Assembly (NCBI RefSeq): GCF_964656455.1
Contig: NC_135723.1
Span: 95,991,283 to 96,055,282, forward strand
Length of the DNA stretch: 64,000 nt
Reading direction: 5' to 3'
DNA from: Halichoerus grypus
Lineage: Eukaryota; Chordata; Mammalia; Carnivora; Phocidae
Position 1 is the first letter of the stretch, and each line of letters begins with the position of its first letter. Shown here piece after piece: positions 12,981 through 25,054 of the stretch. Position numbers and translations under genes: made by a program. The notes under the pieces are model-generated. The model saw only the letters and a program-made list of their open reading frames with translations. It made no database searches and was not told the DNA's origin.

Positions 12981-13995
12981 TTATTTTAAAACAATTCGTG
13001 AATGGCATCAGGCTGAAAATATATCGTGTGCCATTTTTATACATACTATAATGTAACTTTTTGCATGTATATCAAAAGGGAATTTTCAAAAATTCATACT
13101 TATGTTTAACAGTTTTAATATATCAGTAAAATATACAAATAAAGAAATTGAAATATTGTATTACTGTTTTACTTCACCTCTCTGACAAATTGATAGCTGA
13201 ATCAAAATTATCTAGAATACCTCTTAGCAGCTGTGTCAGAAGTAAAAAAAAAAAAAAAATCAGAAACACACACTTCCCTCAAAAAACAGCCCTAATTCCT
13301 TTATCTTTTACCTATTTTCCTATTTTTCTTCATTTTCTCCTATATTTGACAAACTAACAACTATTTGATTTGTTAAATAGCACATTAAAAGTCAATTAGC
13401 ACTTTGGAAAACATTATTTTGACCAAATACTGTAAGGTTCAAGACAAGAATGATGTACAAATTTTCTGCTCCGGTTAGTGAATCTGTTTCTCACAGGGTA
13501 ATGGGTTAGCAATTCTGAAGCACATTATACATATACTAGGGTTAAACAAATATACTGTGGATAATGAGAACCAGGTTTCTCACTGTCAAAAAAACTGCAA
13601 ATAAGGAACACAGGAAGGCTGGAATGAACCCTGGGATATTGGGCTTAATTTGAGGTATCCCGTAAACTCGCGATGTTTTAATGTGCACACATATAGACAC
13701 ATGGAAGTAAACATAGCTGTATGCATACATGAGTTAGTGTACATACTTCCCTGGCTCTTTCCACAGACAGGGTCTTGAAGAAATTGATAGACCAGTAGCA
13801 ATAAGCACAGCAAGTTCCAAGATCTTGGCTTCCAAATACCTTTCTCCAATAAGAGGAGCCAGGGCTCCTTGAAGTGGTTGATTCCAGGGCTGGGACAGGG
13901 AAGACACAAGATAAGCCTATGGTGCCAGAAATTAAAAATGCTCAAAAAGGATGGAGATATGTCAAAAGGGCTCAGAAATCAATCTGAGCTCTCTA
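12981..13995. other. No recognised gene
   Basis: AT-rich with an A-run at about 13243-13259. Minus-strand frames at 13542-13945 overlap each other and have no supporting motif. Confidence 0.4.
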
Positions 13996-13999
13996 TGGT

Positions 14000-14790
14000 C
14001 AAGGCTGTAACAATTTAAGAAACAAAATAAATGATACTGTTGGATTCTAATCCATTAAATAAAATAGACAAGTTCATATCGATATAAATAAATGTAAAAA
14101 GGAAGAGAAATAGAAAATTACCATTGGAACACCGCAGTGATAACTGTGGCAGCAAACATTCACCAATGCATACAAAAATAGTAAGCCAAAGTCATTTCCA
14201 TCAAAGTACCTACTTGAAGACAGTTATTAATTGAAAAGGGAAAGATACAACCTTTTTAGTAGAAAAACCTGGGAAAAGTTGCTTTAATCAAGTGTGAACA
14301 AGGTTTGCAGCATTAGTGATTAGGATATCCTGACATCATATGCCCCTGATATGAGGCCCTGAGAAGGGCCCATCATTTTTGTGGCATGTCTACCAAAATA
14401 TGCATTACCTAAACCTAGTTATGAGAATAGACCAGACAAGCACAAATCAAAGGATATTCTACAAACTAACTAACCATTGCTCTTCTGAAGTATCCAGGTT
14501 ATGAAAGACTTGGAAAGATGGAGACATGACAACTAAATGCAATGTGGGATCCAGGATTAGATTCTATAACAGAAAATGGGTATTAGTATTAAAACTGGTA
14601 AACACCAAGTAAAGTTTGTAGTTTAGTAAATAGAATTATATTGTGCCAATGTTAATTTTTAGTTTTGTGGTTCATGCAGTATGTTAGCATCAGTGGAAGC
14701 TGAGTGAAAGGCATATGGGAACTCTAGGCTTGCAACATTTGGGGTAAATCTGTTACCTCAAAATACAGTTGTAATTTAAAAGGAAGAGGA
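14000..14790 (+). mobile_element. Old L1 3'UTR fragment
   Basis: Blocks recall an L1M-class 3'UTR: CATATGCCCCTGATATGAGG, a GAGAAGGGCCCATCA motif, ACCTAAACCTAGTTATGAG, GACATGACAACTAAATGCAA and CATATGGGAACTCT near the 3' end. No ORF2 sequence is left. Heavily diverged. Confidence 0.6.
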
Positions 14791-14889
14791 TACTTAATAG
14801 CAAAATTAATTGCATACAAAACAAAAATGGAATAAAATGCAGCCACTACAAAATTTACTGTATGAGATTACATATAATGTATAGGTACC

Positions 14890-15312
14890 CAGTAGCCCAT
14901 TCTGTTACACTGATGGTCCCCAATGAAACACAACCCTGACAGTGAAGCCCTTGAACATCTGACTGAGCTTAGTCAAGTGATTGCTTCAGCGAAAGTAACA
15001 TTAACAAGCACAACACAAGCAGGATGTTGACGCCTGCTTCTATGTTGGTGCTTACTCTCCTGGTATGTACACTTTCCTGGAGCTCTTGCTAAAGAGGCCC
15101 AAGGACCACATTAGAGAGACTATGTGGAAACAGACACTCAGCCAGGCCTAGTCTAGCCATTTCACCATATGCATTCCATTAAATGCACCTTCCATGTAAG
15201 TGAAAAAGTCATCTCAGACACTCTTATCCAAGAGGTGATAACTCCCTCATATAGCCCAGATTGCAGAACTGTCAGGAAAAAAGTGAACCATTATTGTCCT
15301 AAGACACTAAGT
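14890..15312 (+). mobile_element. Ancient interspersed repeat remnant, class uncertain
   Basis: The segment ends with CCATTATTGTCCTAAGACACT followed by AGTTGATGGTTAATAAACA, the kind of 3' end seen in old MaLR or related elements. The upstream part (GCTTCAGCGAAAGTAACATTAAC) also looks repeat-derived. I cannot name the family. Confidence 0.35.
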
Positions 15313-15391
15313 TGATGGTTAATAAACACAATGGTAGATAAAATAGTGCGTTATCCATAAAAGGTTTAAATGTGTGTAAGATACTCTCCTT

Positions 15392-15437
15392 AAGATAAGG
15401 AAGACATACTCAAAAAAAAAAAGATAAGGAAGACATA
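15392..15437. repeat. Short tandem duplication
   Basis: AAGATAAGGAAGACATA occurs at 15392-15408 and again at 15421-15437, separated by CT and an A-run. A local slippage or duplication event; no gene is affected. Confidence 0.85.
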
Positions 15438-15439
15438 GA

Positions 15440-17095
15440 AACACGGCAGACTAAACTTACACCAAGCCTCTTACTATAAACACATCAACATGCTGGATGA
15501 AAAAGAGTAAATAAATAAGCTCTCTAAAAACATAGCTGGCCTTACAAGAGAAGAAAATTCCCAAACGTGTGTGTTGGTGGGGGGTGAGAGTTGGTGGATA
15601 ACATGAGGAAATTGAAGGCCAGAATAGCAAACTCATGAGCAGATGCTGTTAGCCAAGGGTCAAGACAAGGAGTGGAGCAAGTCTAGCCAGAGGCTGGGCC
15701 TTATTAGACTCTTTATTAGTTTGGGTTTTGCCACTAATCAAGGATTGGAAAAGAAACCATGGTACATGAAAAGCAGGGCTTTGGAGCTGAGTCAATTTCA
15801 ATGGCCTAACTCCTTCTCCAATACATGCAGAACACTGAGCATAGGAAATATAAAGATGAGTAATTCATGTCACTGCCCTCCAAGAACTCAGTGTACAGAT
15901 CAGTTACAGTACCACTCAGTCAGTCATACTGCCTTGTGATCCTTGACCTACTTCCTTTATCTGAGGACCTTGGCCTCTCCTCAACTTTAGAATTAGACAA
16001 TCCTTTGAGACAAAAGATATCAGAGAAAGTTGTCAACAAATACCAAGGTCTCATTCCTGGACTGGAATTTGGCAGGACTCTCATATTTAAGATGCTTTGG
16101 AATGGGCAGAAACAAAGAGAAAGGTAAACTCCCAGATCCAAAAAACTAGACTCTGAGTATTATAAAAAAGCTTTTGAGGAAAAGCAGCCATTGAGCCCCT
16201 TCATCTGAGATAAAAGAGGACAAGTATACCCTGGAAACTTTCATGAGGACTAGAGCACTTAGATCCTAATTATAAGCAAAATGACAATGATTCCAAATCC
16301 TGAGTACAGGACCAGAGTTCCTAGAAGTCATCCTATGGTCAATTTTGTCAACCGTCTCCAAAATCCACCCCCACCCAACCTTTCTTCGATCAATACAACC
16401 TTAACTCACGCGGATGGTAGTATGTCCCTGCAGTTCCAGGCGACACATTGTGACTGGTCTAAACCAGTCATGATAACATAATTCCATGTAGTTGGTCTCT
16501 AGGACTGGCCATGTGACCTAGCTCTGGCCAAAAGGACATAAAACTAAATGTCAACTGCATGAATCTTTTGGAAAAGCTTTTTCTTTTTGGATATAAAAGG
16601 ATGAACAAGGCTGGCTGTTCCCTTTTAAGATCCCTCCATCTTTTTCTTTCTACTTGGAATGTATCTTTAATACCTAGAGTTGCAAAAAACCATTTTGCCT
16701 CCATGAGACTAACAAGCATGAAGTCAACAGCCAGCAAGTAAGAATGGAAGAGCACAAAGAACAGGTCTGAGTCCCTATTAAGAGGATTCAGCGGCTGCAT
16801 CGGCTTTCAACCGCCTACATCCAAGACCTCTTGTTATTTAAGAAAAATAAAGCCCTACTCACTAAATGTACTATGGGATTAGCATTTCTATTACTTATAA
16901 CCAAATGCATTCCTAACTAATATACTATTTCCCAACTAAGAACAGTGGTGGTCTCACAGACCAGGATGAGAGCAAGTTTAAAGTGGTCCTAAGAGAGGAG
17001 AGAGAGAGAGGCTGGGAAAGCCTTCAAAGGAGAGATCTAAAACACTACGAGGCACTCCACATGCACACATACAGAATCACCACTGCAGAGGGCCT
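15440..17095. other. No recognised gene; ancient repeat-like part at 16410-16860
   Basis: Short overlapping frames without support. About 16410-16860 has the structure of an old interspersed element: GGACTGGCCATGTGACCTAG, TTGCCTCCATGAGACTAAC, and a 3' part with CGCCTACATCCAAGACCTC and AAAATAAAG. Family not assigned. Confidence 0.35.
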
Positions 17096-17099
17096 ATGT

Positions 17100-17530
17100 A
17101 GCAAGCTCTGCAGACAGACTGCCTAAGGTCTAAACCATGACCCTGCCAATAACTAGGTATGTGATCTCGGGCAAGATATCCAAGATACCTCTGTACTTCA
17201 GTATTCTCAACTCTAAAATGAGAGTAACAATATATTCCTTTTTTTTTTTTTTTTTTTAAAGATTTTATTTATTTATTTGAGAGAGAGAGAATGAGAGAGA
17301 GCGAGTACATGAGAGGGGGGAGGGTCAGAGGGAGAAGCAGACTCCCTGCCGAGCAGGGAGCCCGATGCGGGACTCGATCCAGGGACTCCAGGATCATGAC
17401 CTGAGCCGAAGGCAGTCGCTTAACCAACTGAGCCACCCAGGCGCCCCAATATATTCCTTTTAAGAAAGGTTGTAAGAACAAGGTAATAGCTCCTCGCATA
17501 AAGTAAGCTCTCAGCAAATATGGGTAATCA
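17100..17530 (+). mobile_element. MIR element split by a SINEC insertion
   Basis: The left part has CAGACTGCCTAAGGTCTAAAC, TAGGTATGTGATCTCGGGCA and TCTAAAATGAGAGTAACAAT. After the SINE it resumes with AAGGTTGTAAGAACAAGG and TAAGTAAGCTCTCAGCAAAT-like sequence. The order matches a MIR core and 3' end. The SINE at 17242-17447 landed inside it. Confidence 0.6.
17242..17447 (-). mobile_element. Young SINEC, inverted, with TSD
   Basis: Starts with a T-run and AAAGATTTTATTTATTTATT, then a GA-rich body, GACTCGATCCAGGGACTCC, and ends with GAGCCACCCAGGCGCC. The target-site duplication AATATATTCCTTT flanks it at 17229-17241 and 17448-17460. Same subfamily as the plus-strand copy 245 bases away. Confidence 0.95.
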
Positions 17531-17692
17531 TCATCATCTTCACGCTGATGATACAAACATAAATAGCTATTATGCAAACACAAACAGATAAAAACAAGTA
17601 CAGTTTATGCAGCTCACACACGGCTCCAACAGTGGGTACAAGTGAGCAGAAAATTCCTCCCTGAATTCAACCATCTTTAAAGTGCTCCTCTC

Positions 17693-17906
17693 GGGCGCCT
17701 GGGTGGCTCAGTTGGTTAAGCGACTGCCTTCGGCTCAGGTCATGATCCTGGAGTCCCTGGATCGAGTCCCGCATCGGGCTCCCTGCTCGGCGGGGAGTCT
17801 GCTTCTCCCTCTGACCCTCCCCCCTCTCATGTGCTTGCTCTCTCTCATTCTCTCTCTCTCAAATAAATAAATAAAAAATCTTTAAAAAAAAAAAAAAAGA
17901 CTACTA
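17693..17906 (+). mobile_element. Young SINEC with TSD
   Basis: Complete SINEC with the GACTGCCTTCGGCTCAGG and CCCTCCCCCCTCTCATG blocks, an ATAAATAAATAAAAAATC tail and an A-run followed by GACTACTA. The target-site duplication TAAAGTGCTCCTCTC lies at 17678-17692 and 17907-17921. Forms an inverted pair with 17242-17447. Confidence 0.95.
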
Positions 17907-17921
17907 TAAAGTGCTCCTCTC

Positions 17922-18825
17922 AACTGAGTAGTTCTTCTGTGTCTGTTAATAGCTGCATCAGCAGTTCTAGCTTAGATTCCATAAAAATGATTCAATTTCA
18001 TAACAAGGAGATTGGCTAGACATAGACCATTTACACTTCACAAAGCAGTTGAAGGGCAAAAGTGTAATGTCAGATTTTACCTCAAGTATTGTTCTTACCT
18101 GGTGGGTGGAAACAATAACCCATCTCCTAACAATAATAGAAAGGGTGAATTTATGATCAATTTCAAGTATACAATACTTCAATATGCATAATCCTTTCAC
18201 AGTATCTGTTATCAGAGCCGAATGCACATTTCAGTTGAATTGTTTCTATGAATGACATTAGTATGAGCTGGCATGCATATAGGCTCCCTTCACATAAGAC
18301 TTTTTCATCAGCAGGAATTATTAACAGAGCCACTGAAGCATGTAACACTAATTCAGGTGAGTCATTAATAGGCAAAGAAAACTTTCAAAAACTAATTGTT
18401 CCTATGATAATAGTAATTTGAATCAATTAAGGGAAAGCAGAAATTCAAAATGTAAACTATTTTACAGTTTTGAACAAAAAGTGAACACAGTTTCCATCAG
18501 GCTTCTCACCCCCAAACTAGTCTGATTATAAAATTTACTTAAAAGCCTCAGGCACTAGACACCTGTAAATTCCCATCATTTCACTTTTCCCTAGTCATGT
18601 TCTATTCCTGATGTCCCTCTATCAATGGTTATAGCCTTTCCATTCTATCACAGATATATCCGCTTTTACTTTCCATTCCTTGGACACCTTATTCCCAAAT
18701 GCATCTCATCCTATTTCCAAATTTCAGTTACAATTTAAAAAAACTAAATTTGGGGGGAAAAGACATTTGCAGAATTGACTGCAACATTCTAGTTTAAGAA
18801 ACAAAAGTCATCTTCTGTAGTCAAC
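17922..18825. other. No recognised gene
   Basis: AT-rich, with short minus-strand frames only. No repeat identified. Confidence 0.4.
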
Positions 18826-18829
18826 AGGT

Positions 18830-21800
18830 GAAACCTAACAGAGAGATCAAGCATACAGAGCTTAAAATGTGCAAAATCGTGGATTTTTGGGACAATGGCA
18901 GAATAGGAGAATCCTCAGGTTATCTTGTCCCACAACAGCCACATCCATGCATCCCAACCCAGAAAAGAACTCGAAGACTGGCAGAACAGACTTTCCACTT
19001 AACCATAGAGAGGAAGAAAGATGGCAAACCAAAAGGAGGGGTAGAGACGTGGTCAGGAACCAAACTCCTAGCCAGACTCACTACAAAAAGGAGGAACACC
19101 GCAATCTCAGGGAAGGGAGACGAGCAGACCCAACACCAAGTACCCAAGACATGGGGGACCTGCACTGGGAGGACAAGTCCCCACAACATTTGGCTTTGAA
19201 AACCAGCAGGGCTGAACTTCAGAGTTTTTATAACTGGCAGGACTGAACTCCAGGTACTTCAAAAATCAGCAGGCTCAGCTACTGGAAAGCTGGAGGGCAA
19301 TAGGAAACTAAATTCCCACCTTTAAAGAGACAGTATAACAAACAATCCCACTAAGATAGAGCATAGAAGTAGCAGTTTGGAAAGTACCTATAGGGGACTT
19401 ACTACTCATCCCAGAATGTATTCCGGAGGGGCAGGACCTCAGGACACTTCTCTAAGAACAAAAGAGGTGGACACCGTTTCTCTCACACCACTGCCCCCAG
19501 CCTAGGTAGACTGACATTTGCAGGAAACCACACTCTCCACCTCCCTTGCTAACACAGAGCATCCCCGCCCCATGTCTGCCTACAAATCTGTCCCATCCAA
19601 CATGCCCCACTCAGCAGGAGTCCCTCCCAAAGTGTCTTCTGCCCTGTTGCATCCCACAAGCAGCTCCAGCAAGAACCAGCACCACTTCAAAATGATTCTT
19701 GTCCTGGGGAAAGGGAAAGATAACCACATATACCAGTAATTCAGTCTTGGCAACCGAATCTTATAACTGGCCTGCCAATCAGTGCGTCTCCAGCCCTAGC
19801 AGGCATTTGGGCTGACTACCAGCCTGTCCATCAACAAAAGCTTCTCAGAAGACAACACAGGGAGAGCACCCTATAGTTCGGTGCAACTGCAGCCCCAGTA
19901 AATAGACTAAAGGCAGACATCTGGTCTGACTGCTGACACCATCCAACAAGACCACTATGGCCCCAGACTGGTCTTAACAGCACAGGAACCAAACCTGGCC
20001 CACAACAGGTAAAGTGAGTCATTGCAGCCAAATGAAGGCAAATGAGGCTCAGCCACAATAGTAGGGTACATGCAACACACAAAGGAGACAACGTTGAAGC
20101 ACCAGGTTCTGATGAACAACGGACGCTGGGCTACAGGGCACCACAGGATCTCTTCTTCATCAGGCCACTACTTTAAGATCAGGAGATGTAACAGACATTC
20201 CTAATACATAGAAACAGACAAAGTGAGAAGAAGACAGAGCTAAATGAAATGGACATAAGCAATAGGCCTGATAAAGAATTCAAAGTAATGGTCATAAAGA
20301 TACTCACTAAACTTGAGAAAAGAGTGGAGGATCTCAGTAAGACCTTCAACACAGACAGAAAATACAAAAAGAACCAGAGATTAAGAACTCAGTAATTGAA
20401 GTTAAAAATAAACTACAGAGAATCAATAGTGGATTAGAGAAAGCAAAAGAATGCATCAGTGAGCTGAAGGGTAATGGAAAGCAACCAAGATAAAAAGAAA
20501 AGAAGTAATAAAAAATGGTAACAGGTTAAGAGAACTCACCAACATCATCAGGTACATTAACATTCTCATTATAGCAATTTCGGAAGGAAAAGAGAGAAAG
20601 GGGGCAGAAAATTTTATCTGAAGGAATAATAGCTGAAAACTTTCCAAATCTGGGAAAGAAAACACAAATCCAGATCCAAGAGGCACACACAGAGAGCATC
20701 CAACAAAATTAGCTCAAGAAGGTCCATACCAAGACACGTAATAATTCAAAGTGCAAAAAGTAATGACAAAGAATTTTAAAAGCAGCAGAAGGAAACAATT
20801 ACATATAAGGGAAAGGTTGTCGGTGATTTTTAGTAGAAACTTCACAGGCCAGAAGAGACTGGCATGATATATTCGAAATGCTGAAAGGAAAAAAACATTC
20901 AACCAAGAATACTCTATCCAGCAAGACCATCTTTCAGAACAGAAGGAGATTAAAGAGTTTCCCAGAGAAATAAGTTAATAGAGTTCAATTCATCACCATT
21001 AAACCAGCCTTACAAAAAAGTTGAAGGGAATCCTTGAGTAGAAAGAAAAGGCCATAATCAGGAGTAAGAAAATTATGGAAGGGAGAAATTTCAAAGGTAA
21101 TACAAATATAACAAAACAGACTAATCACTTATAAAAGAAGTATGCAGGGTAAAGCAGAAAAGCATTAAAGTCATTTATATCTATAAGGACTAGTCAAGGA
21201 ATTTACAAAATAACAGGATGTAAAGTGTGACATCATATATATAAAACGTGGTGGGGGGGTTAAAATTTAGTGCTTTTAGATGGGTTCAAACATAAGCAAC
21301 CATCAACTTCATACAGACTGCTATGTGTATGAGACCTTACATATGAGCCTAATGGTAATCACGAATGCAAAAGCTTTTAATATGAAAAAATAAAGAGAAA
21401 CGAATCCAAACAAAGCCATCAAACTATAAGGGAAGAGAGCAAGAGAAGAGAGAACAAAAACAACAGGAAAACAAGTAACAAAATGGCAATAAGTAGATAC
21501 CCATCAGTAGGTACTTTGAATGTAAATAGATTAAATGCTCCAATCAAAAGTCATAGGGGGATTGAATGGATAAAAAAGCAAGACCCTTCTCTATATTGCC
21601 TAAAAGAGACTCACTTCTGACCTAAAAACATATGCAGATTAAAACTGAAGGGAAGGAAAAACATTTACCATGCAAATGGAAGTGAAAAGAGCTGGGATAG
21701 CAATATGGGTATCAGACAAAATAGACTATAAAACAAAGACTGTAACAAGAGACAAAGAAGGGCTCTATATAATGATAAAGAGAAAAACCCAACAAGAGAA

Positions 21801-22860
21801 TTTAACAATTTTAAGTATTTATGCATGCAAAATGGGAGCACCTAAATACATAAAGCAACTATTAACAGATATAAAGAGAGAAATTGACAGTAATAAAATA
21901 ACAGTAAGGGACTTTAACACCTCATTTACATCAATAGATCATCCAAACAGAAAATCAAGAAAACAGTGACTCTTAATGACACATTGGACCAGATAGACCT
22001 ACCATATATTCAGAACATTCCATCCAAAACCAGTGGAAATACACATTCTTTTCAAGTGTGCATGGAACATTCTCCAGAACAGATCACATATTAGGCCACA
22101 AAACAAGTCTCAACAAATTCAAGATTAAAGTCATTCCACGCATCTTTTTTGACCACAATGCTATGAAACTAGAAATTTACCACAAGAAAAAAATCTGGAA
22201 AGAACACAAATACATGGAGGCTAAATAACATGCTACTAAATAATGCATCAACCAAGAAAACAAAGAGAAAATAAAAAAATACAAGGAGACAGATGAAAAT
22301 GACAACACAATGGTCCAAAATCTTAGGGATGCAGCAAAAGCTTTCCAAGAGGGAAAAGTAAAGCAACACAGGCCTACCTCAAAAAGAAAAATAAACAACC
22401 TAACCTTACACTGAAAGCACACAGACTGCTCGGGCATGCACCCCCCCACACACACACATGCACGCACGCATGCACGCGTGCGCGCGAATATTACCCGGCT
22501 CTAAAAAACCGAAATCTTTCCATTTGCAACAGTGTGGATGGACCTAGAGGGTATAATGCTAAGTGAAGTCAGTCAGTCAAAGACAAATACCATATGATTT
22601 CACTCATATGTGGACAAACAAAAATACAGACTACTAACTATAGAGAACTTACAGTTACCAGAGGGGAGGTGGGTAGATGTATGGGTCAAACAGATAAAGG
22701 GGATTAAGAATACACCTACAGCACTGAGAAATGTATTGAATTGTTGAATCATATTGAACACCTGAAATATAACAGTGTATGCTAAGTATACTTGAATAAA
22801 ATGTGTAAAATTATGTAATTGTAAAGCTACTATTACAACCATTTAGACAACAAGTGAGTA
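18830..22860 (+). mobile_element. Long L1 with 5'UTR, broken ORF1, ORF2 endonuclease part and 3'UTR; internal deletion
   Basis: The 5' part (18,830-20,180) resembles a carnivore L1 5'UTR (GACAATGGCAGAATAGGAG at the start, then GTCCCCACAACATTTGGCTT and TAAAGGCAGACATCTGG). ORF1 remains at about 20,180-21,040: its conserved C-terminal region is readable in pieces (a QPRILYPA-like motif encoded near 20,905) but carries stops and frameshifts. The ORF2 endonuclease domain starts near 21,510 with a TLNVNRLNAPIK-like segment; 21,670-21,969 encodes ISDKIDYKTKTVTRDKEG-like and GAPKYIKQLLTDIKREIDS residues. The D-F-N-T endonuclease motif is present, but the glycine usually before it is replaced by Arg. 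Similarity is lost near 22,400; after an alternating CA/GC tract the 3'UTR follows (TTTGCAACAGTGTGGATGGA, TGCTAAGTGAAGTCAGTCAG), ending near 22,830. Reverse transcriptase and the C-terminal domain are missing, so the copy is dead. Confidence 0.85.
22447..22486. repeat. 40-bp perfectly alternating purine-pyrimidine tract
   Basis: After seven C residues, (CA)n runs into GCAC/GCAT units and then GCGTGCGCGCG, with no break in pyrimidine-purine alternation over 40 bases. It sits at the junction where L1 ORF2 sequence is lost and L1 3'UTR begins. Confidence 0.95.
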
Positions 22861-22864
22861 TATA

Positions 22865-24465
22865 CAAATACAAATCCAGTTGGCCCGGGAGGTTCATTCC
22901 TCTTTATTTCCACATCTTTGCAAGCAGCTAATTCAATAGGCCAGAGTTAACAATGAAAGAACAGGTTGAAACTAGCTGCCGAGCAACAGAGGCTCCCATT
23001 GCTAATAACTACAAGTTCTCTGGTGTTACACAATAACCTAGAGGTTCCAGGAAACACGTGGAACATTATGGGGTGAAATTCCTCTTCTGAAGCCATTTCC
23101 ATGGCACATCCCAAAATAGCTGTGCTCAGCCTAAGACACTTCTCCATGGAGAAGAGCCTGAGGAATCCCATGTGCTCTGCTACTTCTTTGCTTGTATGTA
23201 CTTTTCCCCAAAACAACACTATTTTACAATTACATCATCTAGTATGAAGTTGTGTTTCCCTGTCCACTTTGCCCATTCTCCTGCAAGTCTCTACGCTAGG
23301 TCTTTCCAGATGCATTTTCACTCATGACTCTCACATCCTGTGCTAGATCACTTAAACAGTTCAAAAAAAGTTTAGACTATCTACTTAATTCACCTTTCAA
23401 ATTAACAACAAAAAAAATTTAACTGGTGCTAAAGTGTAATTTTCAAAACTTTAAAACCATGACTTTCATGAAAATATAAAATGAACAAATGCAAAAGCTA
23501 TTATTCAACTCCATTAATAAGGGTATCAAAAATTTGAATAAAGGCAAACAGGATTACTAAAATGAATTCACTAACGGATGCAAAAATTGTGAATCTGTTA
23601 TGAAAAGGTTTTGCAAAATGGGCATCAGAGATAGTGCACAAACCACTAGTAAGCTCTCTGGACCTAACTTAATAAAAGGATGTTATATATTACTTTAGGC
23701 CTAGTGGCACCAGGAAAAAATTAGATACTAAGAATACAATAAACAGAAAGTTTAGAAATCTCTGCTACAGAGCAACAAAATATGTGAGATGGCTCTTCCT
23801 TAGAGCAATCAACTGCATCCCTACTAGACAAAAACTTTTTGCATTATTATGTATAAGAATCATTTGCACAACTATTTCTCAACTTCTTCCCCTATAGAGC
23901 TGCCCAATAACCTAATCAAAAGAAAGTAAGTATAGTCACAGAGGATCCACTAGACAAGCCCAGCATTTCACTGAAAAGTCACCCAGTAAGCTCTTTTGCT
24001 CATTTACAAGTCTTAGACAATTTCTCCATCTCAGATTACGGTTGGTTCTAACAGGAGTAAAGCAAAAATCACACCGGGTGGGAGGAAGGATGCAGGGGCA
24101 GCTACAATCCATGAGTATTTCCATCAAGAATGGGACAGCATGCATAGCCAGTAAAGGTACACTGAAAGGGACAGTATAATACACTGCTACTGGACATACA
24201 ACTTGGTGTAACATTGCTGGAAAGCCACCTAGTAACGTGTACTAGAAATTGTTGAGGCTCAGATCTTTGATTCCATAATTCCACTCCCAGAAATTTTCAT
24301 TCAACATATATTCAGATGTGGACTAAGATATATACCTATCTCAAAGCAGTAATTACAAAAATTTAAATATGTAAAATAACTTATGTAGATTTCCCAGCTT
24401 AAAAGAGGTTTTCCAAAAGCCCTCACTAAATCCCCACATCCTTTCTACGTAATCCACTTCATACC
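22865..24465. other. No recognised gene
   Basis: AT-rich DNA with weak minus-strand frames (22,947-23,219; 23,936-24,284) that have no domain or splice support. Nothing assigned. Confidence 0.4.
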
Positions 24466-24469
24466 CAGG

Positions 24470-24650
24470 ATCTCCCCTATGAGGTCTCTTATCATAGTGC
24501 ACTCTAATTTCTGATTTGCTTATCCCTTTGCCCTCTTAAGCTATAACCTCCACGAAGGCTTGCGCCATAGAATCCAATTGCATGAATTTAGCATAATGCC
24601 ACATGCATAGTAGGCGCTCACATGCTGGCTCACTGAATAAAATGTTACAT
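24470..24650 (+). mobile_element. L2 or MIR-type 3' end fragment
   Basis: The order CTCTAATTTCTGATTTGC, AAGCTATAACCTCCACGAAG, then CACATGCATAGTAGGCGCTC and ACTGAATAAAATG matches the conserved 3' end shared by old L2 copies. Highly diverged. Confidence 0.5.
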
Positions 24651-24769
24651 AGCCTCAAAATACGTACATGAGTATGTTTCCTCTATAGAGAGAAGTAATA
24701 AGTATTAATCATCAAAAAAAAAATATTATGAAAAAAGCCTCAAGTTACCATCCCAACTTTACTGACAGA

Positions 24770-25015
24770 GGATCAGGATCACATGCAGGTATTTTGAAAA
24801 GCACACAGATTGCCAGCAAAGGGACACGCACTTCAGCTACTGCTGGTACACAGACAGGCACTGAAGTGTCTGTCAGGTGAGCCATTCTTTGCCGCTGAGT
24901 GTGTCCTGGACACATTAGCACACTATGCATCTAAGGAAAAGGATAAAGCTCAAAAGAAAACCACTGTATGCAACTACTTAAAGGAAGTTTTGGATAATGA
25001 TAAAAATCCTTAATT
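24770..25015 (+). other. Unassigned 68-codon frame, weak
   Basis: A frame at 24,810-25,013 ends with a Lys-rich stretch (KEKDKAQKKTTVCNYLKEVL) and a stop. The codons do not match a family I know. It could be the tail of a processed pseudogene or chance. No promoter, splice or poly-A tract supports it. Confidence 0.12.
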
Positions 25016-25054
25016 GTGATGGAGATTTTTTAAATTATTTTAAAACAATCTGAT

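Noticed and set aside
17269..17870. Two frames giving the same peptide (GAWVAQLVKRLPSAQVMI...) on opposite strands
   Set aside because: Both are translations of the SINEC body in its two orientations, not a protein family.
18830..19250. Two overlapping 120-codon plus-strand frames
   Set aside because: They lie in L1 5'UTR-like sequence and overlap in different frames, with no match to a protein.
21670..21969. 99-codon frame that looks conserved
   Set aside because: It is conserved because it is the L1 ORF2 endonuclease region. Not a host gene, and broken on both sides.
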